In this document: piece by piece, positions 1 through 9,290 of the stretch
Layout: every line of letters starts with the position of its first letter
How positions within the stretch are numbered: position 1 is the first letter of the stretch
DNA from: JAWKOK01 sp963765875
GTDB taxonomy: Bacteria > Chloroflexota > Anaerolineae > Caldilineales > Caldilineaceae
Length of the DNA: 64,000 bases
Reading direction: 5' to 3'
Assembly (NCBI GenBank): GCA_963765875.1
Contig: CAVXYK010000012.1
Location: 186,001 to 250,000 of the forward strand
Made by a program: the position numbers and the translations under genes
Notes under the pieces: model-generated
Database searches by the model: none
What the model was told of the DNA's origin: nothing
What the model saw: the letters and a program-made list of their open reading frames with translations, nothing else

Positions 1-551
1 TTGCCGACGCCAATGGCATGACCTATGTGCCGCCCTATAACGACCCCAACGTGGTCGCCGGGCAGGGCACGATCGCCAAAGAACTCCTGGAGCAATTGCC
101 CGATCTGGACGCCGTATTCGTCGCCGTGGGCGGCGGGGGACTGATTGGAGGGATCGCCTCCTATCTGAAGGCAGTGAAACCGACTGTTCAGGTCTTTGGC
201 TGCTCGCCCAAAAACTCGCAGGTGATGGCGCAGTCTGTGGAAGCAGGCGAGCTACTCGATCTGCCCTCGCTGCCGACACTGTCTGACGGCACGGCCGGCG
301 GTGTCGAAGCCGGCTCCATCACTTTTCCACTCTGTCGAGACAATGTGGACCGCTATATCTCCGTCCGCGAGGATGAGATCGCCGCCAGTCTGCGCGACTT
401 CATGGGCGCACAGCACATGCTCATCGAAGGGTCGGCTGCCGTACCGATTGCGGCGCTTCTGAAGGTTGCCGATCAGCTGAGCGGGCAGCGAATCGCCATT
501 GTACTCTGCGGGGCGAATATCAGCTTGGAAACTTTGAAGACGATTTTGTAG
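1..551 (+). CDS. Threonine/serine dehydratase family PLP enzyme, C-terminal part
   Basis: The frame is open to the left edge, so the gene begins outside the window and only about 182 C-terminal residues are seen. The glycine-rich loop VGGGGLIGG, which binds the phosphate of pyridoxal phosphate in fold-type II enzymes, is near the start, and the segment ending in VLCGANIS matches the C-terminal part of the catalytic domain in serine/threonine dehydratases and serine racemases. No C-terminal ACT domain follows, which argues for a catabolic dehydratase or racemase rather than the feedback-controlled biosynthetic enzyme. The catalytic lysine lies in the missing part. Substrate cannot be settled from this fragment. 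Confidence 0.85.
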   Translation, partial: ADANGMTYVPPYNDPNVVAGQGTIAKELLEQLPDLDAVFVAVGGGGLIGGIASYLKAVKPTVQVFGCSPKNSQVMAQSVEAGELLDLPSLPTLSDGTAGGVEAGSITFPLCRDNVDRYISVREDEIAASLRDFMGAQHMLIEGSAAVPIAALLKVADQLSGQRIAIVLCGANISLETLKTIL

Positions 552-735
552 CCTATTTGCCAATCTATCTGTGAGTCCACTGCAAAAAGCCTTTTTCGCC
601 ACAGATTCACACAGATGGAAAAGGATGGGACACAGATATTACTGAAATTGCTCTGGATATCCGTAGGCTATCTGTGAAAATCAGGGTTCTTATCTGTGGC
701 TAATTTACGTTTTATCAGCAGAGTCATCTGTTGAT
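552..735. repeat. Dispersed CACAGAT-type repeat, copy 1
   Basis: The intergenic stretch is made of recurring words: 'gccacagattcacacagatg', 'aaaaggat', 'ggacacagat', and later 'atctgtggc' in the opposite orientation. The same words recur near 7790-8045, 23572-23700, 26808-26890 and 31378-31540. A 'gagtccactgcaaaa' edge resembles the 'gactctactgcaa' edge of other copies. Confidence 0.7.
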
Positions 736-778
736 CAACGGAAGGAAAATAGACTCACCATTGCATTCCGGCAACCCG

Positions 779-2141
779 CTATCCGATTTCGATTGTCTTC
801 CAACGGCCGGAGCGGAAGCGCACAAAGTAGACCGCAGCCAACAGGCCAAGATAGGTGAAGGCGGCCGTCCACGCGCCCCCGATTCCAAAACCCAGAGGAT
901 AGATCATCACCCAGACCAGGGGTATGAAAAGTCCCCACGCCATGATCATACGCGGCAAACATGGTGAAGCGGGTGTCGCCAGCGCCGTTCAGTGCATTGG
1001 CCAACACCACGCCAACGGCGTCAATGACCTGATAGATGGCAACCAACGTCAAGATGGTGACACCGGCCTCGATGACGGATGGCTCATCCGTGAAGACACC
1101 CATCAGAAGGTCGGGTGCGATCAAATAGGTGAGGCCGATCAGGCCCATCCCGAGCATGGCGAGGCCGGTGGCGCGATAGGCGACCTTCTCGGCAACATCC
1201 GGCTGCTTGGCCCCGAGATAGCGAGAGACGAGGCTGGAAGCGGCCATGCCCACTGCCACGCCCACCGTAAACGAGATGCCCAGGTATTGCAGTGCGATCT
1301 GGTTTGCAGCCAGAATGTCCGTGCCCAGGCGAGCGATGAGCGCAAAGAAAGCCGAGAACGAGGCAATCTCGATAAAGTCACCCAGCCCCATCGGCAGACC
1401 GACTTCCAGGGCTTTGCGAAGATCCGGCCAGAGCGAGAAACTTGCCTTCCCCGTCGCAAAAATCCGGCGGTTTGACCCGTTCCAGAGAATTGCCGCGCTG
1501 AGCAAAGCATTGACGCCATTCGCCATCAACGTAGCGTAGGCAGCGCCCGGCACGCCCAATGCAGGCATTCCGAGATTCCCCAGCACCAGCACCCAATCCA
1601 GAAAGATGTTGAGCCCCACTGTAACCCAGGCCAAGATCATCGGCGTACGCGAATCACCGCGCCCGACCAGGAACCCCCAGACCACCGCGCTAAACATGAT
1701 AAACGGGATCTCGAAGGCACGGATTTGAAGGTATTCGGTGCCGAGAACGCGCACCATTTCACTGTCGCTGGGTGCGGCCAGGGCCATGAGTTGAGCGAAG
1801 ATCCAGGGCAATGCAAAGACCGCCAGCGAGAGCCAGGCAATTAGGTTCAAATTACGCCAAACAGCAGCGCCGATCTTGGGATTGTCCTGTTCGCCAAAAG
1901 CCCGGCCCACAAAGACCACAGCACTGTTAGCCGTGCCCCGAAAGAGCATGAGCACAGCAAAAAACATGACACTGGCAAGGCCGACAGCCGCCAGCGCCTC
2001 GGTTCCCAAACGGGAAACAAAAAAAGTGTCCACAACACCAAGCAAGGTGTGGGACAGGTTCTGTAAGATCAGAGGGCCGGCCAACACGGCAACCTGCCAT
2101 GTCAGGCTAGTTCTTACCCTGGAAATTGTTGTTGATGCCAT
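779..2141 (-). CDS. MATE family multidrug/sodium antiporter, frameshifted near its C-terminus
   Basis: A polytopic inner-membrane transporter of about 453 residues with the two homologous MATE halves. The N-terminal LAGPLILQNLSHTLLGVVDTFFVS and the second-half GLPMGLGDFIEIASF are the usual repeated first helices. MATE proteins extrude cationic drugs or metabolites using H+ or Na+. The reading frame is lost around 948-950 (one extra base). Beyond it the other frame restores a hydrophobic MATE C-terminus (MIMAWGLFIPLVWV... RSGRWKTIEIG) that stops at 779-781, whereas the unshifted frame gives charged, non-membrane sequence to 735. The ATG at 2141 fits the family start. It is last in the minus-strand carbohydrate block; substrate is unknown. 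Confidence 0.85.
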
Positions 2142-2313
2142 CGATCACCGAATGATAGCCCCTGCACATCAGCAGGGGATTGTTTGATACCGTCGCAGCG
2201 CCATTCGCTGCGCAGATCAACAATAGTAACACACTCGGCAGAACAAGACGTCAGTTGAACCACGGCTTCGACAAACTCAGGCGTTTCCAGGTTCTGTTGA
2301 TTTTTCAGATTCC

Positions 2314-3314
2314 TCAGTGACTATGCGCATAGTGTTTGGCCAAAATATCGGCCCCGAAATCGTTGCCCGGAGCATGCCAGACTGAGTGGATATGGTTGGC
2401 GTCGTTCTGCGTATTGTCATACTCGACCAGAAAATGCGCTCCGAGAATTCGATAGTAGTGAGGTTGGCGGCGCTCAACGCCGCCTGCCCAGACAAAGCTC
2501 AGGTCGTCGATTCCCCGTGTCTCCACTTTACGCATCTCGATTTCAGCCAGGTCATCGGGCATGCGGTGAATGTACTCGCCAATGAGGGCCGTCAGGATTT
2601 CAGCTTGAGCGCTGCTGAGCAAGCTCGCCGCAAGCCCGTCGCCTACACCGTGCCCGCCGGCGCCGAGAGCATCGGCTAGGACTTCGCCTGCGACATGGGG
2701 TCGATTCGCTGTCAGGATGTCGGCTGGAGCGGAAGGATGGGCGATGGCCGTAGCACGCTGCCCCTCATCCAGGGCATGCACCAACTCACGCGCCAGATCC
2801 TCGATTCCCTGAAGCGGCCGCAACGTATAGACATCGCCCAACGGCGCTTCGGCCGGGTTGGCCCCAAAGAAGGTGGGCGTCGGCGCAACGATGCGTCCAT
2901 CGACAATCGTATAGTTGAGCGAGATATGGTGACCTTCAAAACTCCACCCCCACGGCTTCTTTGCATCGGGGATGCCAAAGATACGAACGTAGAAGCGACG
3001 AGAATCCCGGCCGGGCGGCGGGAACCGCCAGCCTTCGATGGCATCAAGCGTCGTCTCCAGCCCCATGATGGTCGACGCTGTGACATAGCCTGCACGGCTC
3101 AGCCCAGTGGCCACCAGCTTGAGAGCCGCTTTTTGCTGCCATAGTCCATCTCCGTGAGAGGCAGCCCGTCGCGCAAAATCGGCGTGTAGTGCCAAAACGT
3201 GCGCTTTTCATCGTCCCCCAGGTCGCAGATGGCCTTGGTCTTCTGGTCCGGCGTCAGTGACGCCAAGAAATCTGCCACGGCTTCGCCCATACGGTTCACA
3301 AGCTGCTCGATCAT
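2314..3314 (-). CDS. DUF3500 family protein, frameshifted
   Basis: A protein of about 333 residues of the DUF3500 family, whose function is not established. The N-terminal 58 residues (FLASLTPDQKTKAICDL, HYTPILRDGLPLTEMDYG) and the downstream 270 residues (WGWSFEGHHISLNYTIVDGR, PTFFGANPA, HIHSVWHAPGNDFGADIL) lie in different frames. The break is at an A5 run near 3130; adding one A joins them as SKKAALKLVATGLSRAGY, the expected family order. The start ATG at 3314 has AAAGGA seven bases upstream. The conserved histidines (GHHIS, HIHSVWH) look like a metal or catalytic site, but this is inference. It lies downstream of the sugar isomerase in the same orientation. Confidence 0.8.
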
Positions 3315-3352
3315 TTGATGTCCTTTCAGAAATGGATGATAGGGCTGCTACG

Positions 3353-3422
3353 TTGGGTGACAGTCACTGGCGAAATGGCTTTTCGTCAACGGTAGTGCAC
3401 GCTGCCAGTGACTGTCACCCAA
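3353..3422. repeat. Perfect 19-bp inverted repeat (TTGGGTGACAGTCACTGGC)
   Basis: Arms at 3353-3371 and 3404-3422 are exact reverse complements around a 32-base loop. It lies between the isomerase stop and the DUF3500 start. There is no T-run on either side, so a simple intrinsic terminator is not obvious. It may be an mRNA hairpin between two cotranscribed genes or a dispersed palindrome. Confidence 0.75.
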
Positions 3423-3432
3423 CCAGAAAACC

Positions 3433-4212
3433 TCACTCACCCAAGCGCAGCCGCTCCAGGACATTTTGCACCTGAGCCAACTGGATGGCGACGTTGCTAT
3501 ATTCATGCTCGGCGCTGTGATGTTCAACGCTATAGTAGCCGCTGTAGCCGACATCCCAGAGGGTCTTGAGTTTCTCAAAGAGTGGGCCTTCGCAGATGTT
3601 CCAGGCGATGTGGGTATGGGAGACCCAGGGAGCGACCAACCGATCAGCCTCGTCCACCTCTTCGGGCGTGCCACTCCAGCCGCCCAGATGGCAGGAGACG
3701 CCAAAACCCGGGTGGTCTACAGCTTCATAGACACGCTTCAGGTTTTCCCACGCCCGCTCCGGCCCCCAGTGATTCTCAATGCCGACCTTAAAACCGTTGT
3801 CGTAGGCTATCTGGGCATACTCCTTGTACCGAGTCACGATATGCTCGAAGGCCTCATCGCTCCAGGTCTCTTCACGGCCGCCTGCATCAATGCGCACGAA
3901 CTTGGCGCCGAGAACCGGAGCGGCTGCCAAGTAATCCAGGGCCCTGGCGTGGTTGGCCGCTCGGGCATCGGCTTCCGGCTCCCAAATGTGCGCGCCGTCT
4001 ACACAGAGATCGGCCAGCGCCAGGTTGCGCTCATCCAGGCCATCGCGAAGTTTGAGCAGAAAACCCTCATCAGTGGAGGGAAAGAAGCCGCTCCAAATAT
4101 CGACCGCGTCCAGGTTGTAGCGATACTTGGATGACTCCAAATAGCCAAAGACATCCATCTTGCCGGCGTTGAGCAATCCGCGGAAGGAATAGGAGAGAAT
4201 CGAGATATTCAT
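3433..4212 (-). CDS. Sugar phosphate isomerase/epimerase (AP endonuclease 2-like TIM barrel)
   Basis: A cytoplasmic TIM-barrel protein of about 259 residues in the xylose isomerase-like superfamily, which isomerises or epimerises sugars and inositols with a divalent metal. Metal-ligand segments are visible: KVGIENHWGP (Glu), the SHTHIAW stretch (His pair) and YYSVEHHSAEHEYSN (Glu) near the C-terminus. I chose the ATG at 4212 (MNISILSYSF) rather than one 42 bases upstream because AAAGGA precedes it by eight bases and the barrel's first strand starts there. It follows the GH13 gene by about 50 bases in the same orientation, so a role in using the sugar released by that enzyme is likely. The exact substrate is unknown. 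Confidence 0.85.
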   Translation of the reverse strand: MNISILSYSFRGLLNAGKMDVFGYLESSKYRYNLDAVDIWSGFFPSTDEGFLLKLRDGLDERNLALADLCVDGAHIWEPEADARAANHARALDYLAAAPVLGAKFVRIDAGGREETWSDEAFEHIVTRYKEYAQIAYDNGFKVGIENHWGPERAWENLKRVYEAVDHPGFGVSCHLGGWSGTPEEVDEADRLVAPWVSHTHIAWNICEGPLFEKLKTLWDVGYSGYYSVEHHSAEHEYSNVAIQLAQVQNVLERLRLGE

Positions 4213-4260
4213 GGAGCAGATTCCTTTCTTGAGATGTGTTGTTAGAATTGCCATTCCAAT

Positions 4261-6333
4261 CTACGTCGGCAAGAGCAGCGATTTTCCCTCTCGCCCATCC
4301 AATATGATCGTCAATCTTCCATGCCCATCGACAGTGCCGCATGCTTCCTCAGCGAGCATGTCAATGACTTGTCCCGACCTAGCAGCCGCCAAGACAATCT
4401 CTTCTTCAACCGGCTCCTCCCCGAAATTCAGGACCGTCGCCTGAAGGCCAAGATCATCGGGCAGTTCGTGGACCATAACCAGCAGCCCCGGACTCGCCAC
4501 GTCCGGCAGATCGATTTGACGGGCAGAATAGAGTTGATACTGCTTGCGCACAGTCAGCAGGCGCTGCAATTGCGAGGCAAATGAGGCTGGATCACGGAGT
4601 TGGTCGGGGATCGATCCATAGAGCGCCGCCGCTTTGGGCAATCCCAACGGCGCGGCTTCGGCATCCGGCACGATACCCATCAGATCGTAGCCGCCGCGAT
4701 TGATCCAGCGCGTGTCGCCGTCACCAGTTAGGTGCTTGACACGTTCCAGAGGCAACGGCAGCGCACCGACCAGGTCCCAGCCGGAGAGGGCAAAGACGCC
4801 GGGCTGAAGGGCATTGTACATGACTAGGAGTAGGTGCGCCTGCTTGATGCACTCGACCTGTTCATCTGTGAGGTCAGACAAGTCATCGTAGCCCAGCGCG
4901 GCCGCAATCACGCTGATCGTGGTGCTGGCGATGCCGTTGGTGGTGAAGCGCTGATTGTAGGGACGATGCTCGCCGGTCAGATCGGCATACATGGCGGTTC
5001 GCACCCGGTCTCGCACCTCGCTGCCGGCCATCTCCTGACCCTGGAAACGATAGCGTTGATCCTTGTGCAGCGTCCAGAAATGCACCAGTTCTAAAGTCAA
5101 CTCGTCGTGGTTTTGAAGCGCGTGGATCAGCGACGCTGGATCGATGCGGAACTCATGCGTGGTGCGCAGCATGAGGCGCAGAAACTCGGTGTCGCCGGTG
5201 ACCAGCGCATGTTGGTAGGCAGGCCGCGTGATGAAATCGTAGGAGATATCGGCCCCGCCCTGAGACATGGCCGCAATGTCATCGACGGTCAGGTTCAATT
5301 CTTGGAAGGTAAAACCGCCGGCCTTGCGCACCATGCCGGCGATGAGTTGATTGCCGTTGATCGACAGCGGGTGCCCTTCCGACCAGGCCGGTCCGCCGGC
5401 CCGTGGCTCAACGCCCAGGAAGCCATTGGCGTCAAGGCGCAGCATACCCTCGCCCAGCGTGGTCAACGAGTGCAACGCGTCGCCTATCACCAGCCGCTGA
5501 GCGGCAAACGATGGATCGAGCCAATTGAGCGACGGCTGACCCTCCTTAAAGTAGTGGAGATAGACCCAGCGGCGTTCCATGCCGTCCACGCCGGTCACCA
5601 CGTCGGTCGCACTCCAGTTGGTCTCCTTGACGCCCGGCTCATAGAAGATGACCCTTGAGAGTTGGCCGACGATGTAGCCTTTCTCGTGCAACACATCGAC
5701 CACATCCGCCGGCAGATTCACCGAGTCATGGCCGCCGGCCACGGGAGGCAGCAATACCCAATCCGCCTCATCAATCTCGACCATGTGGTAGATGCCTGGA
5801 TAGTCGGCATAGCCACGTTCGGCCAGTCGGAAATCGGCTCCCTTGCCCGTGTGTCCGGGCACAATATCGCCGATCAGAACAGCGCCGTTTTTGTGCGCGT
5901 TGTCACTCATACGCAGGTACTCGTCCAGCGTACCGAAATCCGGATCGATCTCCAACATTATGCGATCAAAATAGCCGTCGATGGTCGGTGTAAACGTCTG
6001 CCCGCTGATGGCGCCGGACCGTTTCATTGGCCCTGTGTGCATGCCATCAATACCGACCTCAGCCAGCGTGCGCCAGAGCGATTCGTCGCCCAGCGTTGAC
6101 AGCACCGACTCGCCCGGCAGCGTGATGATGGACGACGGATAGACCGTCAGCCAGGCAGAGGCCATGGCAGCCGCAGCACGCGGCTGTTCAGACGCGTAGG
6201 GCCGCTGCCATTGCACGCCGCTGCCGGAAAATTCAGCGGCAATCTGCGCGCCGCGGTGCAGCATGGAATGATCGAGCAACCATTCGATGGTTTCGGGTGG
6301 TTCAGTGCGAGACTGTGTCTGAGGGTTGTCCAT
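4261..6333 (-). CDS. GH13 alpha-amylase family enzyme, trehalose synthase-like
   Basis: A 690-residue glycoside hydrolase family 13 protein. The family's catalytic triad is visible: nucleophile Asp in GMLRLDANGFLG (about residue 301), acid/base Glu in FTFQELNL (about 345) and the transition-state Asp in QNHDEL (about 409). A beta-sandwich domain typical of GH13 enzymes closes the protein. The sequence resembles trehalose synthase-like glucosyltransferases that interconvert maltose and trehalose, but hydrolytic or other transglycosylating activity cannot be excluded. There is no signal peptide, so it should act in the cytoplasm. AAAGG precedes the ATG by nine bases. Galactokinase lies upstream and a sugar isomerase downstream on the same strand, consistent with disaccharide use. 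Confidence 0.8.
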   Translation of the reverse strand: MDNPQTQSRTEPPETIEWLLDHSMLHRGAQIAAEFSGSGVQWQRPYASEQPRAAAAMASAWLTVYPSSIITLPGESVLSTLGDESLWRTLAEVGIDGMHTGPMKRSGAISGQTFTPTIDGYFDRIMLEIDPDFGTLDEYLRMSDNAHKNGAVLIGDIVPGHTGKGADFRLAERGYADYPGIYHMVEIDEADWVLLPPVAGGHDSVNLPADVVDVLHEKGYIVGQLSRVIFYEPGVKETNWSATDVVTGVDGMERRWVYLHYFKEGQPSLNWLDPSFAAQRLVIGDALHSLTTLGEGMLRLDANGFLGVEPRAGGPAWSEGHPLSINGNQLIAGMVRKAGGFTFQELNLTVDDIAAMSQGGADISYDFITRPAYQHALVTGDTEFLRLMLRTTHEFRIDPASLIHALQNHDELTLELVHFWTLHKDQRYRFQGQEMAGSEVRDRVRTAMYADLTGEHRPYNQRFTTNGIASTTISVIAAALGYDDLSDLTDEQVECIKQAHLLLVMYNALQPGVFALSGWDLVGALPLPLERVKHLTGDGDTRWINRGGYDLMGIVPDAEAAPLGLPKAAALYGSIPDQLRDPASFASQLQRLLTVRKQYQLYSARQIDLPDVASPGLLVMVHELPDDLGLQATVLNFGEEPVEEEIVLAAARSGQVIDMLAEEACGTVDGHGRLTIILDGREGKSLLLPT

Positions 6334-6510
6334 ATTCGAAGCCTTTCGATGAGGTTGAATATGGGACTATTGTACCTCTGATCCGTAGCTTGCTCAACGT
6401 GGCTAAAGAAGAATAGGTACACCCAAATCTGAAAGGCGTTTCGCATGAACGGGGAGCGAGCGTTACGATGATCCGGTCATTCAGCGGAGTTAGGAAATGG
6501 TTATAGGGTA

Positions 6511-6533
6511 GTGACAGGTCTGAGACCTGTCAC
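6511..6533. repeat. Palindrome GTGACAGGTC-TGA-GACCTGTCAC
   Basis: Perfect 10-bp arms around TGA, in the gap between the galK stop and the GH13 start. It could terminate or attenuate between these two minus-strand genes, or be a dispersed palindrome. It shares the TGACAG word with the 3353-3422 inverted repeat. Confidence 0.65.
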
Positions 6534-6581
6534 CACGATATTGAGCGATGGCCAATAGATCGCGGCCAGGTGCGGCGCTTC

Positions 6582-7745
6582 CTACAGCACGCTGGCGCCG
6601 GGCGCGGCCTCAACGGCGAAAACGTGGGGTTGAATGCCGGTTTCAGCTTCGTAGGTGTGACGCACGTGATTTGAAAACGCGTCAACTTGATCACGATTGA
6701 CCACGGCGACCATGCAGCCGCCGAATCCGGCCCCGGCCTGGCGGGCGCCGATCACGCCGGGTCCGCTAACCATGGCGTTCATCATCGATTCCATGGCCGG
6801 CACGCCGATTTCGTAGAGATCACGTGCACCAGCGTAGGAGGCGGCCATCAGCTCAGACAGCCGATCGGCATCTCCAGCAGTCAGGGCTTCGGCCAGATCC
6901 AACACCCGCTGGTCTTCTTCAATGATGAAGCGGCAGCGTTTTTCCACGACCTCAGACAACAGATGTTGATGTTCGGCCAGTTGCGCCAACGAGACATCGC
7001 GCAACGCCTTGATAGTGGAATCGGACTCGGCCAGAATGGCAACGCCGGCTTCGCATTGCGCACGCCGATCCGAATACTCGGAGCCGGTCAGATTGCGCTC
7101 GGCATGCGTATCACAGATGACAACCAGCCAGTTGGGATCAATATGGACCGGTCGGCTGCGCAGGTAACGACAATCCAACAGCAACGACGATCCGGCCTCG
7201 CCCATGGTCGAACTGTACTGGTCCAGGATGCCTGAATTGACGCCAACGAATTGGTTCTCTGCCTTCTGCCCCAGCAACGCCATCTCAACCGGATCAATGT
7301 CGAAACCACCGATCAATTTGAACATACAGCCGGTCGCCATCTCCAATGCAGCCGACGAGCTGAGTCCGCTGCTGAAGGGAACGGTGCTGTGAATTAGGCC
7401 GTTGAAGCCGGAAAGCTCATAGCCAGATTCCTGCATGGCCAGAGCAACGCCGCGCACGTAGTCCGTCCAGGGCGCTTCCTTGTCATGTTGAATGTCAGTC
7501 AAGTCAAACGTGGCCCCTCCCTCTGCATTGAGCGAGTAGATGGCGACTTGCCCGTCATCGCGCGGCGATGCGGCGATCCAGGTATCACGGTCGACCGACA
7601 TGGTCATGACATGGCCCATGTTGTAGTCGGTGTGACTACCCATGAGATCGACACGGCCAGGGGCGTGTGTCCAGAGGGTGGGACGGTCGCCAAAACGTTG
7701 TTCAAACGCCGCGGCCACCATCTCTTTGCGTTCTTCGATATTCAT
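6582..7745 (-). CDS. galK: Galactokinase (GHMP kinase)
   Basis: A 387-residue cytosolic GHMP kinase that should phosphorylate galactose at C1 for the Leloir pathway. Motif 1 reads PGRVDLMGSHTDYN, motif 2 is VPFSSGLSSSAALE (ATP loop), the catalytic Asp is in GILDQYSS, the SEYSDRRAQCE segment carries the sugar-contact Tyr, and motif 3 is GAGFGGCMVAV. Length and order are normal for GalK. The oddity is motif 1: GalK enzymes normally have GEHTDYN, but here Glu is replaced by Ser. That Glu contacts the sugar in known structures, so the substrate may differ. A GGAG site lies about ten bases before the ATG. It sits between the GH13 and URO-D genes on the same strand. Confidence 0.88.
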   Translation of the reverse strand: MNIEERKEMVAAAFEQRFGDRPTLWTHAPGRVDLMGSHTDYNMGHVMTMSVDRDTWIAASPRDDGQVAIYSLNAEGGATFDLTDIQHDKEAPWTDYVRGVALAMQESGYELSGFNGLIHSTVPFSSGLSSSAALEMATGCMFKLIGGFDIDPVEMALLGQKAENQFVGVNSGILDQYSSTMGEAGSSLLLDCRYLRSRPVHIDPNWLVVICDTHAERNLTGSEYSDRRAQCEAGVAILAESDSTIKALRDVSLAQLAEHQHLLSEVVEKRCRFIIEEDQRVLDLAEALTAGDADRLSELMAASYAGARDLYEIGVPAMESMMNAMVSGPGVIGARQAGAGFGGCMVAVVNRDQVDAFSNHVRHTYEAETGIQPHVFAVEAAPGASVL

Positions 7746-7789
7746 GTCCTTGGACTCCAGGATGGTTCTGGTTCAAGTGCGGGTGATTT

Positions 7790-8045
7790 TGTCACAGATT
7801 GACACAGATAAAGAACAGATTTTCACAGATATTTCTGGGATTGCCAGGCAATTTCCTGTTCTATCCGTGACTCTATTGCAAAAAGGTCCGGTTCACCACA
7901 GAGGCACGGAGAAGGCACAGAGTCCACAGAGGAAAAGCTCTGCCCACATCTGTTTATCTGCGTCCCGCTGTGGCTGAATCGTTGTTCTTGCAGTAGAGTC
8001 ATCCGTGTCCTATCCTTTTTTCATCTGTGTGAATCTGTGGCGAAT
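7790..8045. repeat. Dispersed CACAGAT-type repeat cluster, copy 2
   Basis: The stretch contains 'tcacagattgacacagataaaga', 'gactctattgcaaaaaggt', 'accacagaggcacggagaaggcacagag' and then the inverted 'ttgcagtagagtcatccgtgtcctatcc' and 'catctgtgtgaatctgtggcgaa'. Two facing copies plus a related 'cacagaggcac' word make this the longest example in the window. No credible ORF lies inside. Confidence 0.7.
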
Positions 8046-8076
8046 CCCTACATCACCGGTTCACTCAAGCGCTCGT

Positions 8077-9084
8077 CTATTCCGCGAACTCCGCCAACAT
8101 CGCTTCGACATTCGCCATGGGGATATCCGCCATCATACGGTGGGATGGGGCGATGAGCAAGCCAGTCCCGTCGGGCGCAAGAGTGTTGCGACAGCCAGAG
8201 ACGGCTTTACGAACCTCGTCCGGCGAGCCGTAGGGCAGGACCGTCTGGGTCGAGACGCCGCCGTAGAAAGCGAGACGCCCGTTGAAGTTTTCGTAGAGCC
8301 ACTGGTGATCGAGGACTTCGGGCTGAACCGGGTTGAGCGTCGTCAGGCCGATCTCAACCAGATCAGGTAGGATTTCCTGGATCTGCCCGTCGGAATGCAT
8401 GAGAATGGGCAACCCTTTTTCTCTGAAGGGCTCGAAGAGGCGGGCCAGACGGGGCTTGATCAATTGACGCCACATTTTGGGCGAGAACATCATGTTCTTC
8501 TGCGCGCCGTAGTCGTCGCCGAAGTAGCCGCCGTCTACGCCCAGATCGATGTAGCGCTTGATCAGGGTCAATTGGATCTCGGTGATGCGCTCCAGAAGCT
8601 CCTCACTGAAATCAGGATCGAGAGCCATATCCATCATGAAGATGTCCAGACCACGTAAAGACCATGCCCGTTCGAAAAGCGCCCAGCCGAAGTTGGGTGT
8701 AATGAAATGGCGACCACCGTCGGCGGCAATGGTGGCTTCAGCTTCGCGCAGCAGTTCAGGATCATTGGGATCTGGCCAAGGGAAGTTGGCCAAATCGGTA
8801 CTGTCGGCCATGGGGTTTTCAGCAGTGAAGTACCCCTCTTCCTCGGTGTCAAAGCCGACACCCCACCAATCATATTTTAGCTTGCCGTCTTCGCTGTGGC
8901 GCGGCTCAAAGCTGAGGTCGACGCGCACCATGTGATTGCCCAGGAAGTCAGGCAGTTCGGCCATCGTGACATCGAAATGCGCTGCCATGGCCTGCCCCAT
9001 GTCACTGGTGTAGTTGATCTGGGTGGGGATTCGATCCACCGGCTGGTGGGTCAATGCTAGTCGCATTCGTTCTTTTGGAGTCAT
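8077..9084 (-). CDS. Uroporphyrinogen decarboxylase (URO-D) superfamily protein
   Basis: A 335-residue URO-D-fold TIM barrel (MTPKERMRLALTHQPVDRIP at the start; YIDLGVDGGYFGDDYG and LPILMHSDGQIQEILPDLVEIGLTTLNPVQPE in the second half). In this superfamily true HemE makes coproporphyrinogen, while paralogues such as MtaA/CmuA transfer methyl groups to or from corrinoids using a His-x-Cys...Cys zinc site. Here the corresponding place reads HSDG with no cysteine, so a classical zinc methyltransferase is unlikely. Location in a sugar-related block and lack of other haem genes argue against HemE. AAGGCG precedes the ATG by about seven bases. Function is otherwise open. Confidence 0.8.
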   Translation of the reverse strand: MTPKERMRLALTHQPVDRIPTQINYTSDMGQAMAAHFDVTMAELPDFLGNHMVRVDLSFEPRHSEDGKLKYDWWGVGFDTEEEGYFTAENPMADSTDLANFPWPDPNDPELLREAEATIAADGGRHFITPNFGWALFERAWSLRGLDIFMMDMALDPDFSEELLERITEIQLTLIKRYIDLGVDGGYFGDDYGAQKNMMFSPKMWRQLIKPRLARLFEPFREKGLPILMHSDGQIQEILPDLVEIGLTTLNPVQPEVLDHQWLYENFNGRLAFYGGVSTQTVLPYGSPDEVRKAVSGCRNTLAPDGTGLLIAPSHRMMADIPMANVEAMLAEFAE

Positions 9085-9153
9085 TTTTCGCCTTCGTTTT
9101 TTGTTCGTCGCAGCAACGAATCTCTTGGAATCGACCTACACTGAAGACCAGAT

Positions 9154-9276
9154 GAGAACACGAGTTTTGTAGGGCGGAATGGCATTCCGCCTGGCGGAGC
9201 AGTGCCTTGCCTTGCTAGCCGGGATGCCATTCCGGCCTACCTGCTAACCAGCGTGTCCTGCAAAAATCGTGTTCTC
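9154..9276. repeat. Nested composite palindrome
   Basis: An outer inverted repeat (GAGAACACGAGTTTTG at 9154-9169 and CAAAAATCGTGTTCTC at 9261-9276, 15 of 16 pairs) encloses an inner one (GTAGGGCGGAATGGCATTCC from 9169 and the matching arm ending at 9240 with CTAC). The inner left arm is itself a short palindrome, GGCGGAATGGCATTCCGCC. It fills most of the gap between the ferritin-like gene and the URO-D gene. Confidence 0.75.
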
Positions 9277-9290
9277 GCCGTGCCTTCAGT

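Noticed and set aside
7642..7977. Plus-strand frame running from galK into the repeat cluster
   Set aside because: It is antisense to galK and composed mainly of repeat sequence.
8077..9084. HemE proper (haem synthesis)
   Set aside because: The fold is right, but no other haem genes are present and the sequence resembles the diverged URO-D paralogues found in catabolic loci.
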